Source of the DNA: Snodgrassella sp.
GTDB lineage: Bacteria; Pseudomonadota; Gammaproteobacteria; Burkholderiales; Neisseriaceae
Length of the DNA: 64,000 nucleotides
NCBI GenBank assembly: GCA_024103515.1
Contig: JAGGIK010000005.1
Location: 1 to 64,000 of the forward strand
Direction: 5' to 3'
The notes below the pieces were generated by a model. The model was given only the letters and a program-made list of their open reading frames with translations. It did no database searches and was not told the origin of the DNA. Below are positions 52,184-61,518 of this stretch, in pieces (within the stretch, counting starts at the first letter, position 1; the number at the start of each line of letters is the position of its first letter). A program made the position numbers and the translations under genes.

Positions 52184-52683
52184 ATTCTGGAGTTTATGGA
52201 AAAAGTTGTCTAGAAAATAACAATTGGAGAAAATTTTTTTTATTTATTGCTGTAGGTCTGGTTATTTAAGAGTAGACATGAAATTGGGGTGCGTGCCCAA
52301 AGTTAAAATCTTAGTCATGATAATTTTAAATATTATTTTTAGTGAGTAAATTAAAATATTCTTTTGAAGAATTCAACTTAATTATTTTTATAGCTTGGAT
52401 CAGTTTTATGGCTTTCTTGGGATATTATGTACATATTTATTAATTGGTGTTATTCCATCTGAAAATATAAATATAATTAATTTATTATAAGATATTTTAG
52501 TGCGAGGAGTGCGTGTAAGGATTTTAATATTTAATTTAATTTTAGGCTTGTATTAGGTCTGATTTGAACAATACAAATTTATCTTTGCAAGAAAAACGAA
52601 AAACGAAAAACGAAAGCGAAATATTGTAACTTTCATCATATAAATTGATGCTCATTTTTCTTTTAATTTACTTGATCAAATAT
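52184..52683. other. AT-rich spacer with short tandem repeat
   Basis: About 500 bases. A 33-codon frame (GTG near 52341 to 52442) encodes a short hydrophobic peptide, not supported as a gene. At about 52589-52615 a seven-base unit AAAAACG is repeated three times and followed by a shortened copy. No other structure seen. Confidence 0.5.
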
Positions 52684-53478
52684 TTAAATCCGCTGATCCA
52701 TTTCTTGTGCTGGAGTTTCACATTTCACATCTTTGCTAATCACTTTTGCCGGTACCCCGACCACTGTTGAATATTGTGGCACATCTTCTACCACAACACT
52801 GCCAGCACCTATTTTTGCACAGGTATTTACCCGAATATTACCTAATACCGAGGCATTGGCACCAATCATTACGCCATCACTGATTTTAGGGTGACGATCA
52901 CCAGTCTGTTTGCCTGAACCACCTAATGTAACGCCATGTAGTAAGGAAATATTATTACCCAGTATAGCTGTTTCTCCAATTACTACCCCTGTGCCATGAT
53001 CAATCATAATCCCATACCCTAAAGAAGCGGCAGGATGAATATCAACTCCGAATACTTCTGAGGCCCGGTTTTGCAGAAAGTAGGCCAAAGTGTGACGCCG
53101 TTGCTGCCATAACCAATGATTAATGCGATGGGTTTGTATGGCATGAAAGCCTTTGTAATACAGCAATGGTAGGGAATAGGTTTCGCAGGCCGGATCGCGC
53201 TGGTAGTAGGCGACTATATCAGCCAGAGCGGCATTTAAAATGGATGAGTTTTCTTGCAGTGCTTCCAAATATATTTCAAATAGCGCACGCGCATCCATGA
53301 CAGCACTAGACATTTTCGATGACAAATGAAAAGCCAACATGTGCGCAAAGCTTTTATGTCGCAAAACGGTAAGATGTAGAAAACTGGCTAAAATTGGTTC
53401 ACTATTGACAGCTGCCCCTGTTTCGTTGCGAATTGTTTGCCAAAGGTTTTCTGCCTGAATTGTATTAAGTAGGTCCAT
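52684..53478 (-). CDS. cysE: Serine O-acetyltransferase
   Basis: 264 residues. N-terminal helical domain (about 1-140), then a left-handed beta-helix with hexapeptide repeats (GVDIHPAASLGYGIMIDHGT, GVVIGETAILGNN, LLHGVTLGGSGK). The catalytic His-Asp pair and glycine-rich GGSGKQTGDRHPKI match SAT enzymes. It makes O-acetylserine, the cysteine precursor and source of the CysB inducer. It starts 23 bases downstream of rng, so may be transcribed with it. The C-terminal tail, which binds cysteine for feedback, is present. Confidence 0.95.
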   Translation of the reverse strand: MDLLNTIQAENLWQTIRNETGAAVNSEPILASFLHLTVLRHKSFAHMLAFHLSSKMSSAVMDARALFEIYLEALQENSSILNAALADIVAYYQRDPACETYSLPLLYYKGFHAIQTHRINHWLWQQRRHTLAYFLQNRASEVFGVDIHPAASLGYGIMIDHGTGVVIGETAILGNNISLLHGVTLGGSGKQTGDRHPKISDGVMIGANASVLGNIRVNTCAKIGAGSVVVEDVPQYSTVVGVPAKVISKDVKCETPAQEMDQRI

Positions 53479-53501
53479 ACGACTAATTTCAGATTTACCA
53501 A

Positions 53502-55001
53502 TTACATTCTCAGAACTATATCATATTGTTCCTGATTGTATGTTGTCTCAACTGCTAAAGATATTGGTATGCCTATGAATTTACTTAGCATGGATAAGGA
53601 TAGCGCTTCTTCGTCCAGAAACAAATCTATGACACTTGGTGCGGCCAAAATTCTAAATTCCTGTGCACTAAGCCGCCGTGCCTCGCGGATAATTTCTCGT
53701 TGAATTTCATAGCAGACTGTTTGCGCAGTTTTTAAGCGGCCTCGTCCCTGACAGACGGGGCAGGGTTCACATAAAATCTGAGTCAGATTCTCCCGAGTAC
53801 GTTTACGAGTCAATTCAATTAATCCCAAACTGGTAAAGCCATTTAGGGTAACGCGGGTTCGGTCATATGCTAACGCCTGTGCCAGTTCCGTTAATATCTG
53901 TTGCTGATGTGCTTCATTAAGCATATCAATAAAATCTATGATGATAATGCCACCCAAGTTTCGCAGTCTCAGCTCACGGGCAATTATATGGCAGGCCTCA
54001 AGATTGGTTTTGAATATGGTATCTTCAAAATTTCTTGCACCTACAAATCCACCTGTATTTACATCAATGGTAGTCATGGCTTCGGTAGATTCGATGATAA
54101 TGTATCCCCCGAAGTTCAGGTTGACTCGAGGTTGTAATGCTTGATTGATTTTTGATTCGATATCGTATTTTTCAAATAATGGACAATCATGCTGAAATAA
54201 TTCCAGTCTGTCAGCTGCTCCTTGAGCATAATGGTTGGCAAAATCCAACATTCGTTCATAGTTGATGGTTGAATCAACAAGAATATGATCGATGTTGTCA
54301 CTGTACATATCACGTAATACTCGCAGGCTTAGCGGTAAATCTTGATACAGTAAGGTTTCAGGGGGGCTGGTATGCGACAGATAGAGGATATTTTGCCAAC
54401 GCTTAGTCAGGTAATTGACATCTGCCTGTAATTCACAATCAGTGGCATTTTCGGCACTGGTGCGGATAATATAGCCCTGATTGCCATCGTCAGGGAGTAG
54501 GCTTTCCAGTCGTTCGCGCAACTGATTTCTTTCATCTTCATCTTCGATACGTTGTGAGATTCCAATATGCTGATCCTGAGGCAGATATACTAAAAAGCGT
54601 CCTGCCAGTGAAATTTGCGTTGATAGTCTTGCTCCTTTGGTATTAATCGGATCCTTAATTACCTGAACGAGGATAGATTGTCCTTCAAACAGCATATGTT
54701 CTATGCGTTGTGGCTGATCCGGTTTTTGTCTCTGTTCGAGCAAATCGACTATATGTAGAAAGGCTGCACGTTCAAGCCCAATATCGATGAAAGCACTTTG
54801 CATTCCAGGAAGGACGCGTCGTACGATACCAAGATAAATATTACCTACCAATCCATGGCCCTGATTACGTTCAACATGTATTTCACATAAGGTGTTTTCC
54901 TCTAAGATGGCAACTCTGGTTTCCTGTGGGGTAATATTAACCAACACAGTTTCAGCCGGCCGGTCAATATCCTTTGGCAACGGTATGTCGTTGTTGTTCA
55001 T
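53502..55001 (-). CDS. rng: Ribonuclease G
   Basis: 499 residues, the size of RNase G without the RNase E C-terminal scaffold. The S1-domain opening (LCEIHVERNQGHGLVGNIYL) is followed by the catalytic DNase-I-like part with TTIDVNTGGFVGARNFEDTI and IIIDFIDM (metal-binding aspartates), and the zinc-link CPVC near residue 440. It matures 16S rRNA 5' ends and helps mRNA turnover. Its paralogue rne is at 61519 onward. cysE follows closely. Confidence 0.96.
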   Translation of the reverse strand: MNNNDIPLPKDIDRPAETVLVNITPQETRVAILEENTLCEIHVERNQGHGLVGNIYLGIVRRVLPGMQSAFIDIGLERAAFLHIVDLLEQRQKPDQPQRIEHMLFEGQSILVQVIKDPINTKGARLSTQISLAGRFLVYLPQDQHIGISQRIEDEDERNQLRERLESLLPDDGNQGYIIRTSAENATDCELQADVNYLTKRWQNILYLSHTSPPETLLYQDLPLSLRVLRDMYSDNIDHILVDSTINYERMLDFANHYAQGAADRLELFQHDCPLFEKYDIESKINQALQPRVNLNFGGYIIIESTEAMTTIDVNTGGFVGARNFEDTIFKTNLEACHIIARELRLRNLGGIIIIDFIDMLNEAHQQQILTELAQALAYDRTRVTLNGFTSLGLIELTRKRTRENLTQILCEPCPVCQGRGRLKTAQTVCYEIQREIIREARRLSAQEFRILAAPSVIDLFLDEEALSLSMLSKFIGIPISLAVETTYNQEQYDIVLRM

Positions 55002-55633
55002 ATGTTAACTCTCAGTTAATTAAAATCACTTTGTTAAATGCTCGTTTAGCGACAAGGATTGAGCAAAGTAATCTGGTGTCGGTTTTTTTGACTGAGTATC
55101 ATAGCGCAGTAAAGAGGCCCATGCCATAGATGTTTCATAAAGTTATTGCTAAATTATATTTTTATTTAGCTCATAAAATTAATGATGCCTAAAAGTATTC
55201 GTTGTAGAAAAAAGACTAGTTAAAATAAGGTTAGAGATAGATTTAATGGAGAGCATGTTCAGTTTTTTATCACCTATTCCGCTTTGATCTTTTTTAAGTG
55301 TGCTGTATCTTTTTTAAGCGATGCATTAGCATCCATTGTTTACTCTCCAATTACTGGACTGATGGCCAATATTGCTAATTGATAATTATATTGGGCAATG
55401 AGTAGATGTTTATTTTGATTATATGAATTGATTATTTGATAATTGAACAGAATTTGCTGAATGGGTTGGATTGGTTTATATAGTTGTTAAAGATTGATTT
55501 TAAATAAGGAATAATTTCATTTTAGCTTAGCTACGAACGACATTAATAAATTAATGTAAGGGTTTTCAACCTATATTCCTTGGATTGAATAGAAAGTTTC
55601 GCTTTAAGTACTTTTAATTTTGCGTAATGAATG
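55002..55633. other. Intergenic region between rng and sppA
   Basis: About 630 bases, AT-rich. It contains a direct repeat ATCTTTTTTAAG (55289-55318 area, twice within 30 bases) but no gene or RNA that I recognise. Confidence 0.5.
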
Positions 55634-55664
55634 AAAAAAGCTGTCCATAGGGACAGCTTTTTTT
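55634..55664. terminator. Terminator overlapping the sppA stop codon
   Basis: Arms AAAAAAGCTGTCC and GGACAGCTTTTTT with a four-base loop. On the minus strand it starts at the sppA stop and ends in a T-run; it is symmetrical. Confidence 0.9.
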
Positions 55665-56628
55665 ACCAAGGCTTATTCATTATCCCCTGAATATTTTGCT
55701 GAAGTTCGCTACTTAATCGTCGGCCAATTAGCTTGCTCCATTTGGTATCAGGTGTGTAATTAACCATTTCTGGCGCACCAATAATATTGCGTGAAATGGT
55801 ATAAACGTTGCCAAAATCATCAATTAGACCTACAGCTTTACTTTCTTCTCCAGTGTAGGCACGCCCACTAAAGACATCTGGGTTTTCTGCATCTTTCAAT
55901 CGTTTACCTCGACCTTGCTTTACGGCAGTGATAAATTGGGTGTGAATACTGTGCAACATCTGTTGCCAGATCTTTTGCTGCTCTGGTGTTTCAGGAACGA
56001 ATGGATCACCCATATCTTTATTATTACCAGAAATTTTTACTCGACGCTTGATGCCAAGTTTGTCAATCAGGCCGGTAAAGTCAAAGCTACTACCTATGAC
56101 GCCGATACTGCCTACTAGACTAGATTGATCCGCATAAATTTTGTCAGCTGCACTAGCAATATAATAACACCCAGATGCACACATATCTTCGATTACGACA
56201 AAGACAGGAATTTTCGGATTTTTGGCTTTTAAATAACGAATCTCTTGATAAGCGATACTGGATATTACAGGTGAACCTCCAGGACTGTTGGCGCGGATAA
56301 TAATACCTTTAACGTTTTTGGCTTTATAAGCTTCCTTTAAACCCTCACGTAACAGCTCGGCTTGATTGGTTTCGCTGTCAATTACTCCAGTCAAATTTAT
56401 TATAGCAGTGTGATTTCCTTTAAGATGATCTTCATTTTTAGAGCTGGTTAATCCACTGATCACTACCAAAATCAGTAAAATCCATAATAAACGCCATACC
56501 CAGCGCCAGATACGGTTACGTCGTTGTTCTCGGTACACTTCCAGTAACAGCTTTTCCAGCATGTTTTGTTCCCAATTATGATTATTTTCTGGGTGATGTT
56601 CTGTAAAATTGACTTTCTCAGTTTTCAT
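55663..56628 (-). CDS. sppA: S49-family signal peptide peptidase (short SppA form)
   Basis: 321 residues. The N-terminus is cytoplasmic, followed by a signal anchor (about 43-61, LLWILLILVVISGLTSS). The S49 catalytic serine is in EDMCASGCYYIASAADKIYA near residue 150, and the Lys region follows in VGSIGVIGSSFDFTGLIDKL. This is the short, single-domain form. It degrades leftover signal peptides in the inner membrane. Single gene with its own terminator. Confidence 0.93.
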   Translation of the reverse strand: MKTEKVNFTEHHPENNHNWEQNMLEKLLLEVYREQRRNRIWRWVWRLLWILLILVVISGLTSSKNEDHLKGNHTAIINLTGVIDSETNQAELLREGLKEAYKAKNVKGIIIRANSPGGSPVISSIAYQEIRYLKAKNPKIPVFVVIEDMCASGCYYIASAADKIYADQSSLVGSIGVIGSSFDFTGLIDKLGIKRRVKISGNNKDMGDPFVPETPEQQKIWQQMLHSIHTQFITAVKQGRGKRLKDAENPDVFSGRAYTGEESKAVGLIDDFGNVYTISRNIIGAPEMVNYTPDTKWSKLIGRRLSSELQQNIQGIMNKPW

Positions 56629-57222
56629 CTATGTGTGCTTTCGGATCTAATTTGCAAGTTGTTTGTAAATCAATAAAATAAGATGTTGGGTAGTCATAAA
56701 AAGCGCTTATTGTAGAGTACAGCTAATGACCTAAAATCGGGACAGGAAATTATATATGGGTTTGATGATATTGACAAAATATTTGTAAAATATGTTATAT
56801 TTTATCTAATTTTAGTTAGGGTGCCCGTTGCGGGAATTTTCTTTAAAATAGGTATATTATATTTTACTGGATTATTGCTGGTAGGCTATTTTTAGATTAA
56901 AAGGTTATTTATTTTACAAAATAGAGCACTAAAATCAATATTTTTTATAATTAATTAAATCGACAATTGGCTTTTATAAGTTGTTTTTGCGTGATTTGTG
57001 CCAATTTTTTTGAAAAACCATTAAATTTGAACGATAGATAATGTTAATTTGATTGTTATAATATGAACTGATATTCATGAATATAGCATATATTTTGTTT
57101 AATACAAAAAAAGTTTTGATTGAAATCATGACGGTCATGATTAGTATTTTGAATAAAGAATTAAGTTTATCTTTCGAGTTTTCATAAATTGATTACATTT
57201 ATTTGCGGGGTTGTAAAATAAT
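56629..57222. other. Intergenic region upstream of the dihydroxyacetone kinase gene
   Basis: About 590 strongly AT-rich bases without a gene. One unusual GC patch (56818-56839) lies behind a promoter-like sequence and is listed separately. The rest shows nothing I can name. Confidence 0.5.
56771..56801 (+). promoter_or_regulatory. Strong promoter-like sequence before a GC hairpin
   Basis: TTGACA at 56771-56776, an 18-19-base spacer and TTATAT/TATATT at 56795-56801. About 25 bases later comes CCCGTTGCGGG with AATTTTCTTT behind it, a small hairpin with a T-rich tail that could stop transcription soon after it begins. The dihydroxyacetone kinase gene starts about 380 bases further on. Confidence 0.55.
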
Positions 57223-58863
57223 ATGTCCAAATTTTTTTTTAATGATCGTAAACAATTAATCAATGATGCCATCGAAGGCCTAATCATTTCTGCCCCGCAG
57301 GGTAATTTAATTAAACTTGATATTGATCCGGCTATACGTGTCGTTGTTCGACGGGATTGGGATAAAAATCGTGTTGCGGTTATTTCTGGTGGAGGTTCTG
57401 GGCACGAGCCAGCACATGCTGGTTTTGTGGGCAAAGGAATGCTGACAGCAGCTGTATGTGGAGACTTGTTTGCTTCACCCAGTGTTGATGCAATTTTAAA
57501 TGCTATTGTAGCCGTAACCGGTAAGCATGGTTGTCTGTTGATTGTAAAGAATTACACTGGTGATCGTCTGAATTTCGGTTTGGCAGCAGAAAAGGCCAAA
57601 GCAATGGGGCTAAATGTGGAAATGGTGATTGTGGCTGATGATATTGCCTTGCCAAACATTAAGCAGCCGCGTGGTATTGCCGGAACTGTACTGGTGCATA
57701 AAATTGCAGGTTTTGCTGCTGAAGCTGGAAAATCATTATCTGAAGTGTATGATTTGGCTCAGCAAACATGTAACAATCTATGCAGTCTTGGTGTGGCCAT
57801 GCAAAGCTGTAATTTGCCAGGTCATGAGGAGAGAAAAACAATAAAACCTGATAGTTGTGAGTTAGGGCTTGGTATTCATGGTGAACCTGGTGGTTCCATA
57901 ATAGCGACTCAAAACAGTAAAATAATTATAAATACGGTCGTTAAACAGTTACAAGAACAAGCAGGTGCTGGTCGATTTGCTATATTAATTAATAATTTGG
58001 GTGGTGTTTCAGCTCTAGAAATGGCCGCACTGACCAAAGAGTTGGCTTATTCAGATTTGCATAATCAGATTGATTACCTTATTGGTCCTGCTCCTTTAGT
58101 TACATCATTAGATATGAAGGGATTTTCTCTATCATTATTAAAATTGAACAGTTATTTTGAGCAGGCTATTAATGCACCAGTTGAAACGCTAGGCTGGCAA
58201 AAACCTGTAGTTTTTGCTCCATTGCCAACCATTCCCTATCCGACCGTAGCTCAAAAATTGACTTATACACATTCTGACAATGCTCAGGTTGCGGCATATT
58301 TGACCAAGATAACTTCTACGCTTATTAATTTGGAAAGTAAGCTTAACGCATTGGATGCTAAAGTAGGAGATGGCGATACAGGAACTACATTTGCACATGG
58401 TGCGCAAGATATAGCTTTAAAACTTGAAAAACATCAGCTGCCGTTAAATGATTTGTCACAGTTGTTATTACTGATTGGAGAGCGATTGGCAACGGTAATG
58501 GGCGGATCAAGTGGCGTATTGATGTCTATATTCTTTACCGCTGCAGGACAACAGTTGCACAAGGGTAATAAATTAGTGGATGCGTTATGGGCCGGATTAG
58601 AGCATATGAAACTTTATGGTGGTGCGGATGTGGGTGACCGGACATTGATTGATGCGTTACAGCCGGCATTGCAAGTCTGGAAGAGTGAAGGATTTGCAGA
58701 AGCAGCCAAAGCAGCATTACAAGGAGCTAAACGAACTGCAACAATGCATAAAGCAGGAGCTGGGCGTTCATCCTATATTAGTCAAGATAATTTGGTTGGT
58801 ATCATCGATCCGGGTGCACTTGCAATAGCAGAGGTGTTTATGGCATTGGTTGATTTGTCCTAA
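57223..58863 (+). CDS. ATP-dependent dihydroxyacetone kinase (fused DhaK-DhaL)
   Basis: 546 residues. DhaK domain first (about 1-335): GGGSGHEPAHAGFVGKGML near residue 48, and the substrate-binding histidine in LGLGIHGEPGGS near residue 220. DhaL domain second (about 350-546): VGDGDTGTTFAHGA with the metal-binding aspartates near residue 385, MGGSSGVLMSIFF and YGGADVGDRTLIDAL. The fusion means ATP, not the PTS protein DhaM, is the phosphoryl donor, as in Citrobacter-type glycerone kinases. It makes dihydroxyacetone phosphate in the cytoplasm. Single gene. Confidence 0.95.
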   Translation: MSKFFFNDRKQLINDAIEGLIISAPQGNLIKLDIDPAIRVVVRRDWDKNRVAVISGGGSGHEPAHAGFVGKGMLTAAVCGDLFASPSVDAILNAIVAVTGKHGCLLIVKNYTGDRLNFGLAAEKAKAMGLNVEMVIVADDIALPNIKQPRGIAGTVLVHKIAGFAAEAGKSLSEVYDLAQQTCNNLCSLGVAMQSCNLPGHEERKTIKPDSCELGLGIHGEPGGSIIATQNSKIIINTVVKQLQEQAGAGRFAILINNLGGVSALEMAALTKELAYSDLHNQIDYLIGPAPLVTSLDMKGFSLSLLKLNSYFEQAINAPVETLGWQKPVVFAPLPTIPYPTVAQKLTYTHSDNAQVAAYLTKITSTLINLESKLNALDAKVGDGDTGTTFAHGAQDIALKLEKHQLPLNDLSQLLLLIGERLATVMGGSSGVLMSIFFTAAGQQLHKGNKLVDALWAGLEHMKLYGGADVGDRTLIDALQPALQVWKSEGFAEAAKAALQGAKRTATMHKAGAGRSSYISQDNLVGIIDPGALAIAEVFMALVDLS

Positions 58864-59044
58864 ATCATTATACACTGTTAGATAAGATTTCTGATAAAGA
58901 GGTAATGATTGACAGGGTGCGTATATGTTTAACTTTATTTGATAGCGCTAAAGATGTATGCTGTATAACTTTTTTTAGAAATTATAAATTTTTTATTAAG
59001 GTAAATTTGCATTTAAAGCAGATAAACACAACTAAAGGAAATAA

Positions 59045-59926
59045 ATGAAAGCTGTGATTCCTGTAGCAGGATTTGGTACCCGTATGTTGCCTGCAACGAA
59101 AGCTATTCCCAAAGAGATGTTAACAGTGGCTGATAAGCCTTTGATACAGTATATAGTAGAGGAGTGTATAGCAGCGGGTATCAAGGATATTATTCTAGTT
59201 AATCATAGTTTTAAAACTGCTATCGTCAATCATTTTAATACTGCGTTTGAGTTGGAAAGCTTATTAAAGAATACAGGCAAACTTGATTTGCTGGCGGAAG
59301 TTCGTAGAGTTTGTCCGCCGGGGGTGAATCTTATTCAGGTTTATCAGGATCAAGCCAATGGCCTTGGTCAGGCAATTTTGTGCACCCGACCGGTAATTGG
59401 AAATGAACCATTTGCTGTACTTTTGCCGGATGTATTAATTAATGAATATGCTTGTCATCTGGCTACTGACAATCTGGCCAAAATGCTGCAATGTTTTCAA
59501 CAGACGCATCGTAGCCAGATTATGGTTGAGCGGGTGCCATGCAATGAAGTGAGTAAATACGGGATAGCAGATTGTGGTGCTCAGAAAGCTGAGGCTGGAT
59601 ACAACATGCCAATGTATAACATCGTAGAAAAGCCTTCAATTCATGAAGCGCCATCTGATCTTGCTGTGGTTGGCCGTTATGTACTTTCTGCAAATATATG
59701 GCCACTTTTAGCTAAAACGGCTCCTGGTATCGGTGGAGAAATACAGTTAACCGATGCTATTGCTGCATTAATCAAGCATGAAGCTGTTGATGCATTTGTA
59801 ATCAACGGCTACTCACATGATTGTGGTAATAAGCTAGGCTATATGAAAACCTTTATTGAGTATAGTTTACGGCATGAAGATTATGGTGCTGAGCTGAAAC
59901 GATGGTTACAGCAAGCAATGAAGTAG
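59045..59926 (+). CDS. galU: UTP-glucose-1-phosphate uridylyltransferase
   Basis: 293 residues. Nucleotidyl-transferase signature [19 protein letters not shown] at the N-terminus, with [16 protein letters not shown], the catalytic-site LLPDVLI and the C-terminal [20 protein letters not shown]. It makes UDP-glucose for envelope polysaccharides and lipooligosaccharide. Start follows AAAGGAAATAA. Convergent with rluC. Confidence 0.97.
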   Translation: MKAVIPVAGFGTRMLPATKAIPKEMLTVADKPLIQYIVEECIAAGIKDIILVNHSFKTAIVNHFNTAFELESLLKNTGKLDLLAEVRRVCPPGVNLIQVYQDQANGLGQAILCTRPVIGNEPFAVLLPDVLINEYACHLATDNLAKMLQCFQQTHRSQIMVERVPCNEVSKYGIADCGAQKAEAGYNMPMYNIVEKPSIHEAPSDLAVVGRYVLSANIWPLLAKTAPGIGGEIQLTDAIAALIKHEAVDAFVINGYSHDCGNKLGYMKTFIEYSLRHEDYGAELKRWLQQAMK

Positions 59927-59960
59927 ATTCTACAATTTTCTATGTCGATACGTGCTGAAA

Positions 59961-60950
59961 TTATTCTGGTTTAAGGGGTAATTTTTGCAGAAATTGCTGC
60001 AGCTCTGGCGGTAGTGGCGCGCTCAATTGCAAGACTTCCCCACTAATTGGATGATTTATAGTTAATTCTGCCGCATGCAAGAACATGCGTTTCAATCCAA
60101 CTTTTTGTAAGCGTTTATTTGCCTGATAATCTCCATATCGTTCATCACCGGCAATCGGGCATTGCTGAAATTGCATGTGTACTCGAATTTGATGAGTGCG
60201 TCCGGTTTTTAGGATAACTTCCATTAAGGTCAGGGCAGAGATACCAATCTGGTGTAAAAGTGCTCCTGCATATTGTTTCCGTATTTTGAACAATGTGTGT
60301 GCTGTTTGACCTTGTTGATTGCTGGTGGCCACACGCACCATTTTTTCTCCCTGAGCGCCAGTGTATTTGATTAATGGTAATCGGACCTGATGAATTTTTT
60401 CTGGCCAGTTACCAATAGCTAATGCCAGATAAACCTTATGCGGATGATTAGCACGAATCGACTCATGCAGTTTGATCAAAGCACTACGCTTTTTTGCAAT
60501 CATTAGTAACCCACTAGTATCTTTATCTAAACGATGTACAAGCTCTAGATAACGGATTTGGGGACGAGATCGCCGCAGTTGTTCTATAACACCAAAACTA
60601 ATACCACTTCCGCCATGCACGGCCACTCCGGCCGGCTTATTAATTACTAAAAGCGCATCATCTTCATACACAATTTCGAATTTCAGTGCAGGAATATGAG
60701 CATTGGCAGTACTGATATTCTTGGTGGCAATGCGAATGGGTGGTAAGCGTATCAGGTCATTAGCGGCAATACGATCAGTGCCTTTGCAGCGTTTTTGATT
60801 CAGACGAACTTCTCCACTGCGGATAATCCGGTGAATATGACTTTTTGGCACACCTTTCAGTTCACGTATTAGAAAATTATCTAAACGTTGGCCGGCATTT
60901 TCTGCGCATACACATAAAAATTGCACTGAGTCTTTGCTTAAAACTGTCAT
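59961..60950 (-). CDS. rluC: 23S rRNA pseudouridine synthase RluC
   Basis: 329 residues. An N-terminal S4 domain (LDNFLIRELKGVPKSHIHRI then RSGEVRLNQKRCKG) precedes the RluA-type catalytic domain with the aspartate in LVHRLDKDTSGLLMIA near residue 145 and a C-terminal KTGRTHQIRVHM. It modifies U955, U2504 and U2580 in E. coli 23S rRNA. It is divergent from rne, the same arrangement as in E. coli. Confidence 0.95.
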   Translation of the reverse strand: MTVLSKDSVQFLCVCAENAGQRLDNFLIRELKGVPKSHIHRIIRSGEVRLNQKRCKGTDRIAANDLIRLPPIRIATKNISTANAHIPALKFEIVYEDDALLVINKPAGVAVHGGSGISFGVIEQLRRSRPQIRYLELVHRLDKDTSGLLMIAKKRSALIKLHESIRANHPHKVYLALAIGNWPEKIHQVRLPLIKYTGAQGEKMVRVATSNQQGQTAHTLFKIRKQYAGALLHQIGISALTLMEVILKTGRTHQIRVHMQFQQCPIAGDERYGDYQANKRLQKVGLKRMFLHAAELTINHPISGEVLQLSAPLPPELQQFLQKLPLKPE

Positions 60951-61518
60951 CTTGCTTATAATCCGTAAGCTTTTATAAATTAATAGAAGTCATCAGTTAT
61001 TATAGCCGAAGTCATTGCGGCAATTGGTACTGAATAGAAAAAAGGTTCATTTTGCCTGTTGTCGAGAATGCAGCTTGAATGTCGCGACAATAAAAAATGA
61101 AATGTAAACGTATTTAAAAGTATTTATTGGAAAAACGCACTGTTGCAGGCGTATTTCCCCAAGTTGTTGACCAGCCGTCAGCAATAAGGGTTAGTGATTA
61201 AGTTTGACTCCATCGGGTGGCAAGCCACGGTTTCAGACGTGAAAAGGTATGACAAAACTCGATCGCGCAGCCGCTAACGTGCCCAAGCATCCGACTAAAT
61301 AACAGAAGAATGGCTATCCCCTTTAAGCGCTGCAGCGTAAATGTTGCTAAATGCGCGCCGGTCGTGCCGGTTATGATGAATTAAGGCACGTCGTATGTTC
61401 TTTATACCTTCTTTATGAGAAAGCCCTCTTGATTTGCCGTGATCAATTTATTAAAGGCAAGGCTGCGGGTGTCAAATACTAATTACAACGCCTCGTCGGT
61501 GCAGATAACGAGGTTTTC
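60951..61518 (+). promoter_or_regulatory. Long rne 5' region, probable autoregulatory leader
   Basis: 568 bases between rluC and rne. From about 61130 the base composition rises clearly above that of other spacers in the window, and stops occur in all frames, so it looks like a structured leader rather than a gene. Candidate arms include GCGCCGGTCGTGCCGG (61351-61366) and GCCTCGTCGGTGC with AACGAGG just before the start codon (61490-61513). In E. coli the rne leader of about 360 bases lets RNase E limit its own mRNA; a similar role is inferred here. Confidence 0.6.

Noticed and set aside
52341..52442. 33-codon hydrophobic ORF upstream of the cysE end
   Set aside because: GTG start without a clear ribosome site in a decayed region; too short to support.
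56818..56850. TPP riboswitch
   Set aside because: GGGTGCCC is present, but the required CTGAGA element and second stem are not found downstream.
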